This document shows positions 64,000 through 64,000 of a stretch of 64,000 nucleotides of DNA, one piece after another (position 1 is the first letter of the stretch; the number at the start of each line of letters is the position of its first letter). The notes under the pieces are model-generated. The model was not told the DNA's origin. It made no database searches and saw only the letters and a list, made by a program, of their open reading frames with translations. The DNA comes from Calliopsis andreniformis (Eukaryota > Arthropoda > Insecta > Hymenoptera > Andrenidae), in the NCBI RefSeq assembly GCF_051401765.1, contig NC_135068.1:620001-684000 (forward strand), in the 5' to 3' direction. Position numbers and translations under genes: made by a program.

Positions 64000-64000
64000 G

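Larger units (their letters stand above)
1..64000. repeat. Satellite DNA array, 166-bp monomer, about 386 head-to-tail copies
   Basis: The motif GAGTGAAGCC (or a one- or two-base variant) recurs at 13, 179, 345, 511, 677 and 843, a period of exactly 166 bp, and this ladder continues to the last base. The first monomer starts at 1 (AGCAACGACC) and the last partial one at 63986 (AGCAACGAGC); the distance corresponds to 386 monomers after allowing for one 54-bp deletion and a net drift of about 37 bases from small indels. All monomers that I read have the same orientation. A typical monomer is about 41% GC (29 C and 39 G of 166). No unique sequence interrupts the array. Tandem satellites of this size are typical of eukaryotic centromeric or pericentromeric heterochromatin; the family itself is not one I recognise. 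Confidence 0.98.

Noticed and set aside
1..64000. CRISPR array
   Set aside because: Regular spacing was considered, but the unit is 166 bp and homologous along its whole length. There are no short constant repeats with unrelated spacers and no cas genes.
1..64000. Alpha satellite or another named family
   Set aside because: The period is 166 and not 171 bp, and the sequence does not resemble alpha satellite as I know it. I have no basis for naming any other family.
1..64000. Transposable element insertions, terminal repeats or tandem-repeat protein gene
   Set aside because: No break in the monomer ladder holds foreign sequence; no target-site duplication, poly-A tail or long open frame. A repeat protein would need a period divisible by three.
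1..64000. Bacterial promoters, ribosome binding sites, terminators, tRNA or rRNA genes
   Set aside because: Chance matches such as TTGACA-like GTTGACA next to AT-rich sequence occur in every monomer but have no gene downstream. No tRNA or rRNA sequence was recognised.

Overview
The whole 64 kb is one satellite DNA array. From base 1 to base 64000 it is a head-to-tail tandem repeat with a basic monomer of 166 bp, about 386 monomers in a row. I saw no inverted monomer, no interrupting mobile element and no unique sequence. I found no gene, RNA gene, CRISPR array, origin or bacterial-type regulatory signal. The open reading frames that exist are at most about 114 codons. They arise because 166 leaves a remainder of 1 when divided by 3, so each frame is read in a different register in the next monomer and soon meets a stop.

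This is eukaryotic constitutive heterochromatin, most probably centromeric or pericentromeric. The reasons are the nucleosome-sized monomer, the higher-order repeat (HOR) structure and the very high identity between HOR copies. A typical monomer is about 41% GC, with 7 CpG where about 7 are expected from base composition. This absence of CpG depletion argues against heavy germline CpG methylation and fits many invertebrates better than vertebrates, but that is inference. I do not recognise the family and cannot name the species. It is not the 171-bp primate alpha satellite.

I number the monomer from AGCAAC (position 1). Landmarks are CCTAGG at 21-26, a GCCCGGAACG block at 29-38, GGTTGCAATT at 64-73, an AT-rich half from 70 to 123, TTCTGGCGTTGAC at 124-136 and CCCGAGCTATTCGAT at 145-159. 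Four main monomer types are mixed: A (TAACCATTAATTTC, then ATTACTCCTGTTATACAATG), B (TGACCATTACTTTC, then ATTATTCCTTTTATACGATG), C (TGAACATTACTTTC, then ATTATTTCTATTATACGATG) and D (CACACCGGTTGC, then ATTCGTTTATACGATTG, often 165 bp). Type D was seen only right of about 28 kb.

Layout:
- 1-6.2 kb: a 12-monomer HOR (1992 bp), two full copies and a diverged partial one.
- 6.2-8.1 kb: a 9-monomer block reused elsewhere, then a link.
- 8.1-24.1 kb: two nearly identical tandem copies of a 7972-bp, 48-monomer unit, each with its own internal 5-monomer and 9-monomer duplications.
- 24.1-27.85 kb: a transition with pieces related to the left end.
- 27.85-48.9 kb: a second province with shifts of 4478, 9451 and 9782 bp (27, 57 and 59 monomers).
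- 48.9-58.4 kb: a mosaic of shorter overlapping duplications (3481, 2817, 1327/1161, 3647, 6796 bp).
- 58.4-64 kb: duplications of 1493, 830 and 3099 bp, plus one 112-bp short monomer at 62501-62612. The 3099-bp repeat is still running at the right edge.

No genes act together here. The biology is that of the array itself: repeated unequal exchange and local amplification at several scales, possible nucleosome phasing, and weak candidate protein-binding or transcription signals carried by the monomer. All identities quoted are from reading by eye, not from computed alignments.
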